Assembly (NCBI GenBank): GCA_023383015.1
Contig: JAHDXW010000016.1
Coordinates: 1 to 40,960, forward strand
Direction of reading: 5' to 3'
DNA: 40,960 nt
From: Paracoccaceae bacterium
Lineage (GTDB): Bacteria; Pseudomonadota; Alphaproteobacteria; Rhodobacterales; Rhodobacteraceae
Part shown: one piece after another, positions 33,733 through 40,960 of the stretch
How the letters are laid out: each line of letters opens with the position of its first letter
Numbering within the stretch: position 1 is the first letter of the stretch
Position numbers and translations under genes: made by a program
The notes under the pieces: generated by a model
The model's input: the letters and a program-made list of their open reading frames with translations, nothing else
Databases searched by the model: none
Told to the model about the DNA's origin: nothing

Positions 33733-33771
33733 GAACGAAAAACAGCCCGGCCGCAACCGGGCTGTTCGTTC
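33733..33771 (-). terminator. Intrinsic terminator after the binding-protein gene
   Basis: AACAGCCCGG (33741-33750) and CCGGGCTGTT (33757-33766) form a perfect 10-bp stem around CCGCAA; outer arms GAACG and CGTTC add five pairs. Read on the minus strand, the stem runs into five T residues. This is the only classical hairpin-plus-U-tract terminator noticed in the window. It lies inside an operon, as an attenuator between the abundant binding protein and the membrane parts. Confidence 0.8.
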
Positions 33772-33786
33772 GCGCCTGCGCGCCGC

Positions 33787-34971
33787 TCAGCGGAAGCGGA
33801 TGACGCTCAGCTTGCCGTCGACGAACTCGATCTCGCGGTAGCTGCCCGCGGCCTCGCGGCCGTTGACAAGCTCGACGCCGGTCGCGCCGTCATAGTCGAC
33901 CTCGCCGCCGGCCTTCAGGATCTCCAGCGCCTTGGCAAGCTCGCCGGGCAGGATGCGCTCGCCGGGGCCGTTGGCGACATCGAGGATCTTGTCCTTGTAG
34001 ACCTTGGGGTCGGTCGAGCCCGCAGCCTGCATGGCGAGCACGATCAGCGCCGCCGCGTCGTAGCTTTCGGCCGAGAACGGCGAGGTGCCGTCGAAACCGC
34101 CCGCGGTGGCCATGCCGTGGAAGATGCCCGCGCCCTCGCCGGCCGAGGCCGGGTTCTGGCCGAACGAGCCGTTGATCTCGGGGCCGAAGTTGGCCTCGAG
34201 CTCCTGGCCGACCATGCCGTCCGGGAACACGAAGGTGTCGAAGGCGCCGGTGTCGAGCGACGCGCGCAGGATGCCCGAGCCGCCCTGGCCGATGTAGCCC
34301 GCGACCACGAGCGCATCGCCGCCGGCGGCCGCCAGCGCGCCCACCTCGGCGGTATAGTCCGCCTTGCCGTCCTCATGGGCGGCGTTGATCGTCACCGTCC
34401 CGCCGCGCTCGGCGTAGGCGGCGGCGAAGCTGTCGGCGAGGCCCTTGCCGTAGTCGTTGTTGGTGTAGGTGACCGCGACCGACTTGATGCCCCGGTCGAG
34501 GATGTTCTCGGCCATCACCACGCCCTGGCGGGCGTCGGAGGGGGCGGTGCGGTAGAAGTAGCCGTCGGTCTCGACCGTGCTCAGGGCGGGCGAGGTGGCC
34601 GAGGGCGACACCATCACGACGCCGTTCGGCCGGGCCACGTTCTGCAGCGCGGCGCCGGTGACACCCGAGCAGTCGCCCCCGACGATGCCCGCCACGCGCT
34701 CGGCGGTGATCAGCCGCTCGGCCGAGGCAGTGGCGAGCGGGGCGTCGATGCAGCCGGTGTCACCGTTCACGGTCGCCAGCGTGCCGAGCCCGAAGGCGCC
34801 CGAGGCGTTGATCTCGGCGATCGCGAGTTCGGCGCCCGGCGCCATGTGCATCACCAGCGATTCGAGCGGTCCGGTGAAGCCCAGCAGGATGCCGATTTTC
34901 ACTTCCTGCGCCTGCACGGCGGCGGCGCTCACGACCAGGGCGGCCGTGGTCGCCAGAAGGGTCTTCTTCAT
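33787..34971 (-). CDS. Branched-chain amino acid ABC transporter substrate-binding protein
   Basis: A 394-residue periplasmic protein with a clear signal peptide (1-21, ending VQA). It belongs to the type I periplasmic binding fold of LivJ/LivK: VKIGILLGFTGPLESLV, AELAIAEINASG, GVMVSPSATSPALS (as GVVMVSPSATSP), YFYRTAPSDARQG, VAVTYTNNDYGKGLADSFAAA and ALVVAGYIGQGGSGILR. The Ser/Thr residues at the ligand site (SATSPA) are present, so an amino acid ligand is likely; leucine-type specificity is only inferred from the operon. GGGAGAAC precedes the ATG. It leads the operon from the candidate promoter at 35005-35033. Confidence 0.93.
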   Translation of the reverse strand: MKKTLLATTAALVVSAAAVQAQEVKIGILLGFTGPLESLVMHMAPGAELAIAEINASGAFGLGTLATVNGDTGCIDAPLATASAERLITAERVAGIVGGDCSGVTGAALQNVARPNGVVMVSPSATSPALSTVETDGYFYRTAPSDARQGVVMAENILDRGIKSVAVTYTNNDYGKGLADSFAAAYAERGGTVTINAAHEDGKADYTAEVGALAAAGGDALVVAGYIGQGGSGILRASLDTGAFDTFVFPDGMVGQELEANFGPEINGSFGQNPASAGEGAGIFHGMATAGGFDGTSPFSAESYDAAALIVLAMQAAGSTDPKVYKDKILDVANGPGERILPGELAKALEILKAGGEVDYDGATGVELVNGREAAGSYREIEFVDGKLSVIRFR

Positions 34972-35004
34972 CTGGTTCTCCCTGTTGGAACGTCTTCTTG
35001 CGCC

Positions 35005-35033
35005 TGTCTAGTTGGCCTTCACGCGAAAGGGAA
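35005..35033 (-). promoter_or_regulatory. Candidate promoter of the branched-chain amino acid transporter operon
   Basis: On the minus strand TTCCCT (35033-35028) and TAGACA (35010-35005) are 17 bases apart, about 34 bases before the ATG, with GGGAGAAC as ribosome site between. Position and spacing fit a main promoter. Confidence 0.42.
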
Positions 35034-35189
35034 GCGCCCGCGCGGGGGGCCCGCGCGCGGCCCGGCCGGATCACGCGCCGGTCACAATGGCGTCATCGAG
35101 GCTGGCCGGTCAATGCCGCCACGCAGACCATGCGCGGCGCCACGCCGGCGGAGCCGGTGAATCCCGCCCTCGCCCTCGCCGTCGCCCTA

Positions 35190-35238
35190 GCCGCTGCGGC
35201 CGGCCTGGCCGGTGACGGCCAAGGCCGGCCGCAGCGGC
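35190..35238. repeat. Large inverted repeat, possible pheT terminator
   Basis: GCCGCTGCGGCCGGCCT (35190-35206) and AGGCCGGCCGCAGCGGC (35222-35238) are perfect complements of 17 bases; GGCC on each side of the GGTGAC loop adds four more pairs after one unpaired base. It lies about 280 bases past the pheT stop and has no U tract. It could end pheT transcription or be a relic of a mobile element. Confidence 0.55.
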
Positions 35239-35519
35239 CTGCCGATCGGCGTCGGGCCCGGGACCGGGGGCATCGTTCCGACGGTTCATGCCAGGGTGCC
35301 CGATCGCACCCGCGGGGCCTGTCGTCCGTCCCGCAAGGCCATTGCCGGAGTGGACGGGCCATCATCTCCCGGGCAGCCTGGACTCCGACCTGATCGTGCG
35401 GATGGACCCGGCCGCGGGCCGGGCCGGGACGCGCATCGACAGCCCCGGGGCTGGTCGCGTGCGCGACATCCGCGAGGCGGCCGGCGGCTTCTGCCGGTGA
35501 CCGGCGGGGCGGGGCGGCC

Positions 35520-37937
35520 TCAGGCCCGCAGCACGCCGCCGGTGGCGCGGGCGACCTTGTCGACCACCCGCGCCGAGACCGCCTCGATCTCGGCCTCGGT
35601 CAGGGTGCGGTCGCGCGGCTCCAGCCGGACGGTGATGGCCAGGGATTTGCGTCCGGCGCCGAGCTGCGCCTCGGCGCGGGCGCCCGCGAATTCGTCGAAC
35701 ACCCGAACCTCGGCAATCAGCGCCTTGTCGGCACCCTGCGCGGCGGTGACGACCGCTGCCGCCTCGACGCGGGCATCGAGCACAAAGGCGAAGTCGCGCT
35801 CGACCGTCTGGTAGTCCGACAGCCTGAGCGCGGGGCGGGCGATGGTGCGGCTGCGCGGCGCGGGGATGGCGGCCGGCCAGAGCGTGAAGGCCACCGCCGG
35901 GCCGCGGACGTCGAGCGCGGCGAGCACGCGGGGATGAAGCTCGCCGAAGGCCGCAAGCACGCGCGGGCCGAGCGCCAGCGTCCCGGCCCGGCCGGGATGC
36001 CACCAGCCCTGCGCCGCGCGGCCGACCTGCAGCCGCGCCGGCGCCCCGGCCGCGGCCAGCACCGCCTCGGCATCGGCGCGGGCGTCAAACACATCGACCG
36101 CCCGGCGGCTGCCGTGGGGATCGCGCGGGCCCGCCGCGCCGACGCGGAGACCGGCGACCATCGCCGTCTCCTCGCCCGGCTCGCCGCCGGAGAAGGCCGG
36201 CCCGACCTCGAACAGCGCCAGATCGGCGAAGCCGCGCGCCTGGTTGCGCGCCGCCGCCCGCAGCAGCCCGGGCAGCAGGTCGGGGCGCAGATGCGTCATC
36301 TCCGAGGAGATCGGGTTGTCCAGCCGGCAGGCGCCGGCCCCGCCGCCGAACAGCGCCGCGGCGGCCGCGTCGATGAAGCTGTAGGTCACGCATTCGCTGT
36401 AGCCGAGCGCCGCGGCGGTGCGGCGGGCCATCCCCTCGCGGCGCTGGGCGGCTGTCAGCACCGGCCGCGCCACCCCGGGCGCCGGCCGCGGCAGGGGCAC
36501 GCCCTGCAGCCCGGCAAGCGAGGCGATGCGCGCGACCTCCTCGACGAGGTCGGCCTCGCCCTGGATGTCGGGCCGCCACGAGGGGGGATGGGCGCGGTCG
36601 CCCACGAGCCGGAAGCCGAGGGCGGCAAGGGTCGCTCGCTGGGCGGCCTCCGGCAGGTCGAGGCCGACGAGCCGTTTCAGCCGGCCGGAGTCGAAGCCGT
36701 AGCTGCGGCTGTTGTCGGGCACCGCCCCGTCGACGGCCAGCGCCGAGGCCTCGCCGCCGCAGAGCTCGAGGACCATCGCCGTCGCCGCCTCGAGCCCGGG
36801 AACGGTGTCCTCGGGGTCCACCCCGCGCTCGAACCGGTAGCGCGCGTCCGAGCCGATGCGCAGCGCCCGGCCGGTGGCGGCCACCGTCAGGGGATCCCAG
36901 TAGGCGCTTTCGATGAAGACTTCGGTCGTCGCCGCGGTCACGCCGGAGGCCTCGCCGCCCATGATCCCGGCCAGGCTTTCGGGCCCCGCGTCATCGGAGA
37001 TCAGCATCATGCCCGGCGCCAGCGCGTAGGTCTTGCCGTCCAGCGCGACCAGCCGCTCGCCGCCGGCCGCGGGATGGATGCGCAGCCCGCCGGCGATGCG
37101 GGCGGCGTCGAAGACATGCAGCGGGCGGTTGCGGTCGAAGGTGAAGAAGTTTGTGATGTCGACGAGCGCCGAGATCGGCCGCAGCCCGATCGCCCGCAGC
37201 CGGCGCTGCAACCAGACGGGGCTCGGCCCGTTGGTGACGCCGCGGACCAGCCGGCCGGCGAACAGCGGGCAGCCGCGCGCCTTCAGCACGGGGTCGATCG
37301 CCACCGTCACCGGGCAGGGGAAGCGGCCGGCAGGCGCGGCCCGCGGCTGCGGCTTCAGCACACCCAGCCCGCGCGCGGCAAGGTCGCGGGCAATCCCGCG
37401 CACACCCAGCGCGTCGGGCCGATTGGGCGTGACCTTGATGTGGATCACCGGATCGTTCAGCCCCGCCCAGTCGATGTAGCGGGCGCCGAGCGGGGCGTCG
37501 CCGGGCAGTTCGATGATGCCGTCGTGGTCCTCGGAGAGCTCGAGCTCGCGCTCCGAGCAGAGCATGCCGTTGGAGGCGACGCCGCGGATCATGCCGGGCC
37601 GGAGGTCGACCCCCGTTCCGGGGATGCGGGTCCCGGGAGGGGCGAAGATGCCGACCATGCCGGTGCGGGCGTTGGGGGCGCCGCAGACCACCTGCACCTC
37701 CTCCATCGGCCCGCCGGGGCCGGCAGGCCAGGTCGCCACCCGGCAGAGCCGCAGCCGGTCGGCGTTGGGGTGGGGGACGGCCTCGATGACGCGGGCGATG
37801 GTGAAGGCGCCCAGCCGTCCGACCGGGTCGGCGACCTCCTCGACCTCGAGCCCGAGGTCGGTGAGGGCCGCGGCGACGGTGGCCGCGTCGGCCGAGGTGT
37901 CGAGATGGTCCTTGAGCCAGGAGAGGGTGAACTTCAT
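35520..37937 (-). CDS. pheT: Phenylalanine-tRNA ligase beta subunit
   Basis: An 805-residue protein, full length for the bacterial beta subunit. Domains in order: N-terminal helix and tRNA-binding (EMAP-like) domain about 39-155 (TIARVIEAVPHPNADRLRLCRV, GVASNGMLCSERELEL), B3/B4 domain (about 210-395, LVDITNFFTFDRNRPLHVFDA), B5 domain (about 400-475, LVGLDLPEAAQRATLAALGF), catalytic-like core (about 480-690, YSFIDAAAAALFG, NPISSEMTHLRPDLLPGLL) and the ferredoxin-fold anticodon-binding domain (about 710-803, YQTVERDFAFVLD). It needs PheS, whose gene is not next to it in this window. The start ATG is the only good one and its candidate promoter is at 37968-37996. Confidence 0.98.
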   Translation of the reverse strand: MKFTLSWLKDHLDTSADAATVAAALTDLGLEVEEVADPVGRLGAFTIARVIEAVPHPNADRLRLCRVATWPAGPGGPMEEVQVVCGAPNARTGMVGIFAPPGTRIPGTGVDLRPGMIRGVASNGMLCSERELELSEDHDGIIELPGDAPLGARYIDWAGLNDPVIHIKVTPNRPDALGVRGIARDLAARGLGVLKPQPRAAPAGRFPCPVTVAIDPVLKARGCPLFAGRLVRGVTNGPSPVWLQRRLRAIGLRPISALVDITNFFTFDRNRPLHVFDAARIAGGLRIHPAAGGERLVALDGKTYALAPGMMLISDDAGPESLAGIMGGEASGVTAATTEVFIESAYWDPLTVAATGRALRIGSDARYRFERGVDPEDTVPGLEAATAMVLELCGGEASALAVDGAVPDNSRSYGFDSGRLKRLVGLDLPEAAQRATLAALGFRLVGDRAHPPSWRPDIQGEADLVEEVARIASLAGLQGVPLPRPAPGVARPVLTAAQRREGMARRTAAALGYSECVTYSFIDAAAAALFGGGAGACRLDNPISSEMTHLRPDLLPGLLRAAARNQARGFADLALFEVGPAFSGGEPGEETAMVAGLRVGAAGPRDPHGSRRAVDVFDARADAEAVLAAAGAPARLQVGRAAQGWWHPGRAGTLALGPRVLAAFGELHPRVLAALDVRGPAVAFTLWPAAIPAPRSRTIARPALRLSDYQTVERDFAFVLDARVEAAAVVTAAQGADKALIAEVRVFDEFAGARAEAQLGAGRKSLAITVRLEPRDRTLTEAEIEAVSARVVDKVARATGGVLRA

Positions 37938-37967
37938 GGGATCCTCGGCAGGCCGCGCGCGGTGCGC

Positions 37968-37996
37968 GCCTTAGCGCATGGCCGGGCCGAGGGAAA
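37968..37996 (-). promoter_or_regulatory. pheT: Candidate pheT promoter
   Basis: On the minus strand TTTCCC (37996-37991) and TAAGGC (37973-37968) are 17 bases apart, about 31 bases before the pheT ATG. No leader peptide rich in phenylalanine or tRNA-sensing leader is seen in the short space available. Confidence 0.38.
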
Positions 37997-38095
37997 GGGC
38001 ATCACGCCGCAGCCGGTCGATTCGGAAACGGTCCTTCCACCCGGGGCACGCAAACATGCCTAAATTCTTCACGTTTTGCGGGGCAGCCTGCGGAC

Positions 38096-38257
38096 ATGAA
38101 CGAGATGCTCGCCCTCCCCCCCGCCCGCCGATCCGGCCGCTCCTGGCGTCTGTGCCTGCTGATGGGCCTCACCCTGCTGGTGATCTTCATGCGCCTCGCA
38201 GGCGCCCCCGGACCGGCCGCGCAACCGCCAGCGGAGCCGCGGCAAGCCGCCGGGTGA
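38096..38257 (+). CDS. Small single-pass membrane protein, hypothetical
   Basis: A 53-residue open frame from the ATG at 38096. Residues 1-18 are positively charged (PARRSGRSWR), residues 19-35 are strongly hydrophobic (LCLLMGLTLLVIF) and the tail is Pro/Ala-rich. Positive residues before a single helix suggest an N-in membrane protein. An AT-rich patch (38053-38078) lies just upstream and could be a promoter; the ribosome site is weak. No family is recognised. It faces the DUF1127-like gene, with a shared hairpin between. It may also be chance in GC-rich DNA. Confidence 0.4.
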   Translation: MNEMLALPPARRSGRSWRLCLLMGLTLLVIFMRLAGAPGPAAQPPAEPRQAAG

Positions 38258-38283
38258 CCCTGACCGGCCGCCCTTCCCGCCAG

Positions 38284-38303
38284 CGGCCGCTCCACCGCGG
38301 CCG
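38284..38303. terminator. Hairpin between convergent small genes
   Basis: CGGCCGC (38284-38290) and GCGGCCG (38297-38303) are perfect complements around TCCACC. It lies in the 67-bp space between two genes whose ends face each other, so it could serve both. No U tract. Confidence 0.35.
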
Positions 38304-38324
38304 GTGCCGGGCACTCCTCGGGCC

Positions 38325-38549
38325 TCAGCGGCCGAAGTGGCGGGCGTAGACCGTCGCGGCGAGGTCGCTGCGCCGCAGCCCCTCGCGGGCCAGGTCGGCG
38401 TCGGACATCGCCGAGAGCCGCTCGGCATCGGCGGCCGCCCGGGCAGCGGCGAGAAACATGCCGATCGCCCCGGCGAGCCACCGCCAGGCACGGACGGGCA
38501 GGCTTTCGGACAGCGGCGAAGACGGGGCGGCGGGTGACGGGGCGAGCAT
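38325..38549 (-). CDS. DUF1127-like small protein
   Basis: A 74-residue protein. After a Ser/Pro-rich start come a hydrophobic helix (about 19-36, VRAWRWLAGAIGMFLAAA) and the block AERLSAMSDADLAREGLRRSDLA, which matches the pattern of the DUF1127 domain (a helix, then LSxLSDxxLxDIGLxRxDI). DUF1127 proteins in alphaproteobacteria are small and basic, and some bind RNA in stress responses (Rhodobacter CcaF1, from memory). Here the last part of the motif is degenerate, so the assignment is moderate. GAGGAG precedes the ATG. A plus-strand small gene faces it. Confidence 0.65.
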   Translation of the reverse strand: MLAPSPAAPSSPLSESLPVRAWRWLAGAIGMFLAAARAAADAERLSAMSDADLAREGLRRSDLAATVYARHFGR

Positions 38550-38667
38550 GGCCGGGCTCCTCGATTCGGGTTCTCCGTCGAGATGGGGGGCGGGCGCGGG
38601 GCCGGCAACTCCGGCACCCGCATGCCCGCCATGCGGCTGGCGCGACGCCGCGCCGGGGCCGCACCGG

Positions 38668-39951
38668 TCAGCCGTTGTCGCGCAGGACCGTGCCGGCGAG
38701 GTAGAGCGACCCGCAGATGACGATTCGCGCCCGCGCCTCGGCGGCGGCAATCGCGGCCACCGCGGCGGCGACGTCGGCCGCCTCGGCGGCCGCGATCCCC
38801 GCCTCGGCGGCGGCCGCCGCCGTCGCCGCGGCCGGCAGCGTCGCCGCGGCTTCGGGGATCGAGACCGCGTGGAGCCGCGCCGCATGGGGGGCAAGCGGGC
38901 GCAGGAAGCCGCCGACATCCTTGGTGTTGAGCATCCCGCAGACGAGATGGGTGGGCCGGGCCGGCATCGCCGCGAGCGTCGCGGCCAGCGCCTCGCCCGC
39001 GGCCGGGTTGTGCCCGCCGTCCAGCCACAGCTCGGCCTCGGGTGCCGCGCGCACCAGCGGACCCCGCGTCAGCCGCTGCATCCGCGCCGGCCATTCGGCG
39101 CGGCTGACGGCGGCGGCGAGCGCCTCCTCGCCTTGGCCGAGCGCGCGCAGCGCGGCGACGGCGGCGCCGGCGTTGTCGATCTGGTGGGGGCCGGGCAGGT
39201 TCGGGCGCGGCAGGTCGACCAGCCCGCGGACGTCCTGGAAGACCAGCCGGCCACGCTCCTCCCAGGCCAGCCAGTCGCGGCCGCTGACGTGCAGTGGTGC
39301 GCCCAGCGCCGCGGCGCGGGCCTCGATCACCGCCAGCGCCTCGGGGCGCTGGGGCCCCACGACGCAGGGCACGCCGGGCTTGAGGATGCCCGCCTTCTCG
39401 CCGGCGATCGCGGCGATGGTGGTGCCGAGATAGGCCTCGTGGTCGAAGGAGACCGGCGTGATGACCGTGAGCCGGGGCGCGGCGACGACGTTGGTGGCGT
39501 CGAGCCGGCCGCCGAGCCCGACCTCAAGCAGCGTCCATTCCGCCGGCGTGCGAGCAAAGGCGAGGAAGGCCGCACAGGTGGTGATCTCGAAGAAGGTGAT
39601 CTCCTGCCCGCCGTTGGCGGCGTCGCATTCGTCGAGCAGCCGGGCGAGCGCGGGCTCGTCAATCAGCGCGCCGGCGAGCCGGATGCGCTCGTGGAAGCGC
39701 ACCAGATGCGGCGAGGTGTAGGCGTGCACGCGCCCGCCCGCGGCCTCGAGCCCGGCGCGGATCATCGCCTGGGTCGAGCCCTTGCCGTTGGTGCCGGCAA
39801 CGTGGATCACCGGCGGAAGTGCCATTTCGGGATGGCCGAGCGCGGCGCAGAGACGGTCGACGCGCGCCAGCGTCAGGTCGATCATCTTGGGATGCAGCGT
39901 CATCATCCGCTCGAGGATGACGTCGCTGCGGGCAAGCGTCGCGGTGGTCAC
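38668..39951 (-). CDS. folC: Bifunctional folylpolyglutamate synthase/dihydrofolate synthase
   Basis: A 427-residue cytoplasmic ligase that adds glutamate to dihydropteroate and to folates. ATP loop GTNGKGS lies at 53-59; [14 protein letters not shown] and [15 protein letters not shown] (Mur-ligase-like core), [23 protein letters not shown] and [14 protein letters not shown] follow, all diagnostic. The C-terminal 60 residues are unusually alanine-rich. The start is GTG at 39951, which overlaps the accD stop by four bases (GTGA); the classical accD-folC order suggests coupled expression. Two later methionines (16, 17) are less likely starts because conserved SDVILERMM would be lost. Confidence 0.96.
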   Translation of the reverse strand: MTTATLARSDVILERMMTLHPKMIDLTLARVDRLCAALGHPEMALPPVIHVAGTNGKGSTQAMIRAGLEAAGGRVHAYTSPHLVRFHERIRLAGALIDEPALARLLDECDAANGGQEITFFEITTCAAFLAFARTPAEWTLLEVGLGGRLDATNVVAAPRLTVITPVSFDHEAYLGTTIAAIAGEKAGILKPGVPCVVGPQRPEALAVIEARAAALGAPLHVSGRDWLAWEERGRLVFQDVRGLVDLPRPNLPGPHQIDNAGAAVAALRALGQGEEALAAAVSRAEWPARMQRLTRGPLVRAAPEAELWLDGGHNPAAGEALAATLAAMPARPTHLVCGMLNTKDVGGFLRPLAPHAARLHAVSIPEAAATLPAAATAAAAAEAGIAAAEAADVAAAVAAIAAAEARARIVICGSLYLAGTVLRDNG

Positions 39952-40895
39952 GCCTTGGTCTCTCCCTGGGGGGCGGGGTCGGCGGCGGGCGCGGCGGGGC
40001 CGGCCGCGTCCGCCTCGGGCGGCGGCAGGTCGGCGGCGACGGCGGGCGGAAGCGCCAGCAGCATCCTGACCAGCGCGATCAGTTCCTCGCGCAGCCGGCG
40101 ACGGTGGGTGACGCGGTCGAGCATGCCGTGGTCGAGCAGGTATTCGGCGCGCTGGAAGCCCTCAGGCAGCTTCTCGCGGATGGTCTGCTCGATCACCCGC
40201 GGGCCGGCGAAGCAGATCAGGGCGCCGGGCTCGGCGATCTGGACATCGCCCAGCATGGCGTAGGAGGCGGTGACGCCGCCGGTGGTGGGGTGGGTGAGCA
40301 CCACCAGATAGGGCAGGCCGGCCTCGCGCAGCATCTGCACCGCGACCGTGGTCCGCGGCATCTGCATCAGGCTGAGGATGCCCTCCTGCATCCGCGCCCC
40401 GCCGGCGGCGGCGAAGAGGACGAGCGGCCTGCGCCGCTCGGTGGCGCGGCCGGCGGCGGCGATCAGCGCGTTGCCGACGTACATGCCCATCGAGCCGCCC
40501 ATGAAGGCGAAGTCCTGGGCGGCGGCGACGATCGGCGTTCGCCCGATCTCGCCCTCGGCCACCAGCATCGCCTCGCGCTCGCCGGTGGCCTTCTGGGCGG
40601 CTTTCATCCGCTCGGGGTATTTCTTCTGGTCGCGGAAGCCCAGCGGGTCGGCCGCCGGCTCGGGCACCCGGACCTCGGTGAACACGCCGCCGTCGAACAG
40701 CGCCTTGAAGCGCTCCCGCGGGGTGATGGCCATGTGGTGGTCGCAGGCGGTGCAGACGTTGAGGTTGGCGGCCAGCTCGCGGTGAAAGAGCATGGTGCCG
40801 CACTCGGGACATTTCGACCACAGGTTCTCGGGCATCTCGCGGCGCGAGAACAGCGAGTTGATCGTGGGCCGGACGTAGTTGGTGATCCAGTTCAT
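39948..40895 (-). CDS. accD: Acetyl-CoA carboxylase carboxyltransferase subunit beta
   Basis: A 315-residue subunit of the carboxyltransferase that makes malonyl-CoA for fatty acid synthesis, acting with AccA. An N-terminal zinc ribbon is complete: Cys29 and Cys32 (KCPECG), Cys48 and Cys51 (VCTACD). The crotonase-fold core has [37 protein letters not shown] and [17 protein letters not shown], with the oxyanion glycines present. The last 45 residues are an Ala/Pro/Asp-rich tail of low complexity. The start ATG at 40895 is in the usual MNWITNYV form. Its promoter lies in the last 65 bases or beyond; nothing else was identified at 40896-40960. Confidence 0.97.
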   Translation of the reverse strand: MNWITNYVRPTINSLFSRREMPENLWSKCPECGTMLFHRELAANLNVCTACDHHMAITPRERFKALFDGGVFTEVRVPEPAADPLGFRDQKKYPERMKAAQKATGEREAMLVAEGEIGRTPIVAAAQDFAFMGGSMGMYVGNALIAAAGRATERRRPLVLFAAAGGARMQEGILSLMQMPRTTVAVQMLREAGLPYLVVLTHPTTGGVTASYAMLGDVQIAEPGALICFAGPRVIEQTIREKLPEGFQRAEYLLDHGMLDRVTHRRRLREELIALVRMLLALPPAVAADLPPPEADAAGPAAPAADPAPQGETKA

Positions 40896-40960
40896 CGGCC
40901 GGGGCCCCCTCTGGCGGCGGACCGCGCCGAGATAAGGCCGCGCGCGGCGGAATGCAAACC

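Larger units (their letters stand above)
34972..35519. other. 548-bp intergenic stretch without a clear gene
   Basis: This gap lies between pheT and the binding-protein gene, both on the minus strand. It contains the binding-protein promoter (35005-35033) and the large inverted repeat at 35190-35238. On the plus strand, short open pieces in different frames (a signal-like stretch from the ATG at 35130, and a piece ending at 35500 with DSDLIVRMDPAAGRAG) look like a possible broken gene, but no family is recognised and chance is not excluded. Confidence 0.5.

Noticed and set aside
38057-38349. Frame starting MPKFFTF on the plus strand
   Set aside because: After ten residues it becomes Arg/Pro-rich noise; the 53-residue frame at 38096 is more protein-like.
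1-40960. CRISPR array, tRNA or rRNA genes, insertion sequences, prophage
   Set aside because: No regularly spaced direct repeats, tRNA-like clover leaf sequence, transposase or phage gene was seen in either strand.

Overview
The window is very GC-rich and almost fully coding. Gene content and order fit an alphaproteobacterium of the Rhodobacteraceae type: a compact Tad pilus locus whose pilins carry a D-W motif, an OmpA-like lipoprotein in the pilus operon, a ligase-associated-type helicase, and pheT separate from pheS. This placement is inference from gene content and remembered relatives; no search was run. No RNA gene, insertion sequence, phage gene or CRISPR array was seen.

Positions 1-12814 are a Tad (tight adherence, type IVc) pilus locus. 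A signal-peptide protein, probably a lytic transglycosylase, runs off the left edge on the minus strand. Across a 355-bp divergent gap follow two small Flp-like pilins, CpaB, the secretin RcpA/CpaC, an OmpA-like lipoprotein, the CpaE/TadZ localisation ATPase, the CpaF/TadA motor, the platform proteins TadB and TadC, two TPR lipoproteins of the TadD type, the prepilin peptidase CpaA/TadV, and an AAA+ ATPase of unknown function. Together these make, process and export a thin adhesive pilus. No TadE/F/G minor pilins are present here. Strong hairpins follow the first pilin and the OmpA lipoprotein, so the locus probably has several transcription units.

Positions 12885-18815 (plus) hold a large DEXH helicase, then a tight run of small metabolic genes: RidA-like deaminase, glycerophosphodiester phosphodiesterase, FemAB/GNAT-like acyltransferase, GST-like protein and pterin carbinolamine dehydratase. 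Positions 18838-21199 (minus) hold methionine aminopeptidase and a membrane-anchored alpha/beta hydrolase. Positions 21350-24421 (plus) are an overlapping set: CinA N-terminal-type domain protein, GNAT acetyltransferase, AhpD-like peroxidase-related protein and an OmpA-domain protein.

Positions 24553-28554 (minus) hold a LysR regulator, a two-gene hypothetical pair and ilvD (dihydroxyacid dehydratase). A plus-strand CPBP membrane protease follows at 28808-29698. Positions 29742-34971 (minus) are a branched-chain amino acid ABC transporter in the order binding protein, livG, livF, livH, livM, with an intrinsic terminator after the binding protein that probably makes that protein the more abundant product. 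Next are a 548-bp intergenic stretch with a large inverted repeat, pheT, a small membrane protein facing a DUF1127-like gene, folC and accD. accD and folC overlap by four bases and are read towards the left.

Promoter-like sequences with a TTCCC or TTG element about 17 bases before a TA-starting -10 element occur upstream of seven genes. Two of them lie so close to the start codon that leaderless transcripts are likely.
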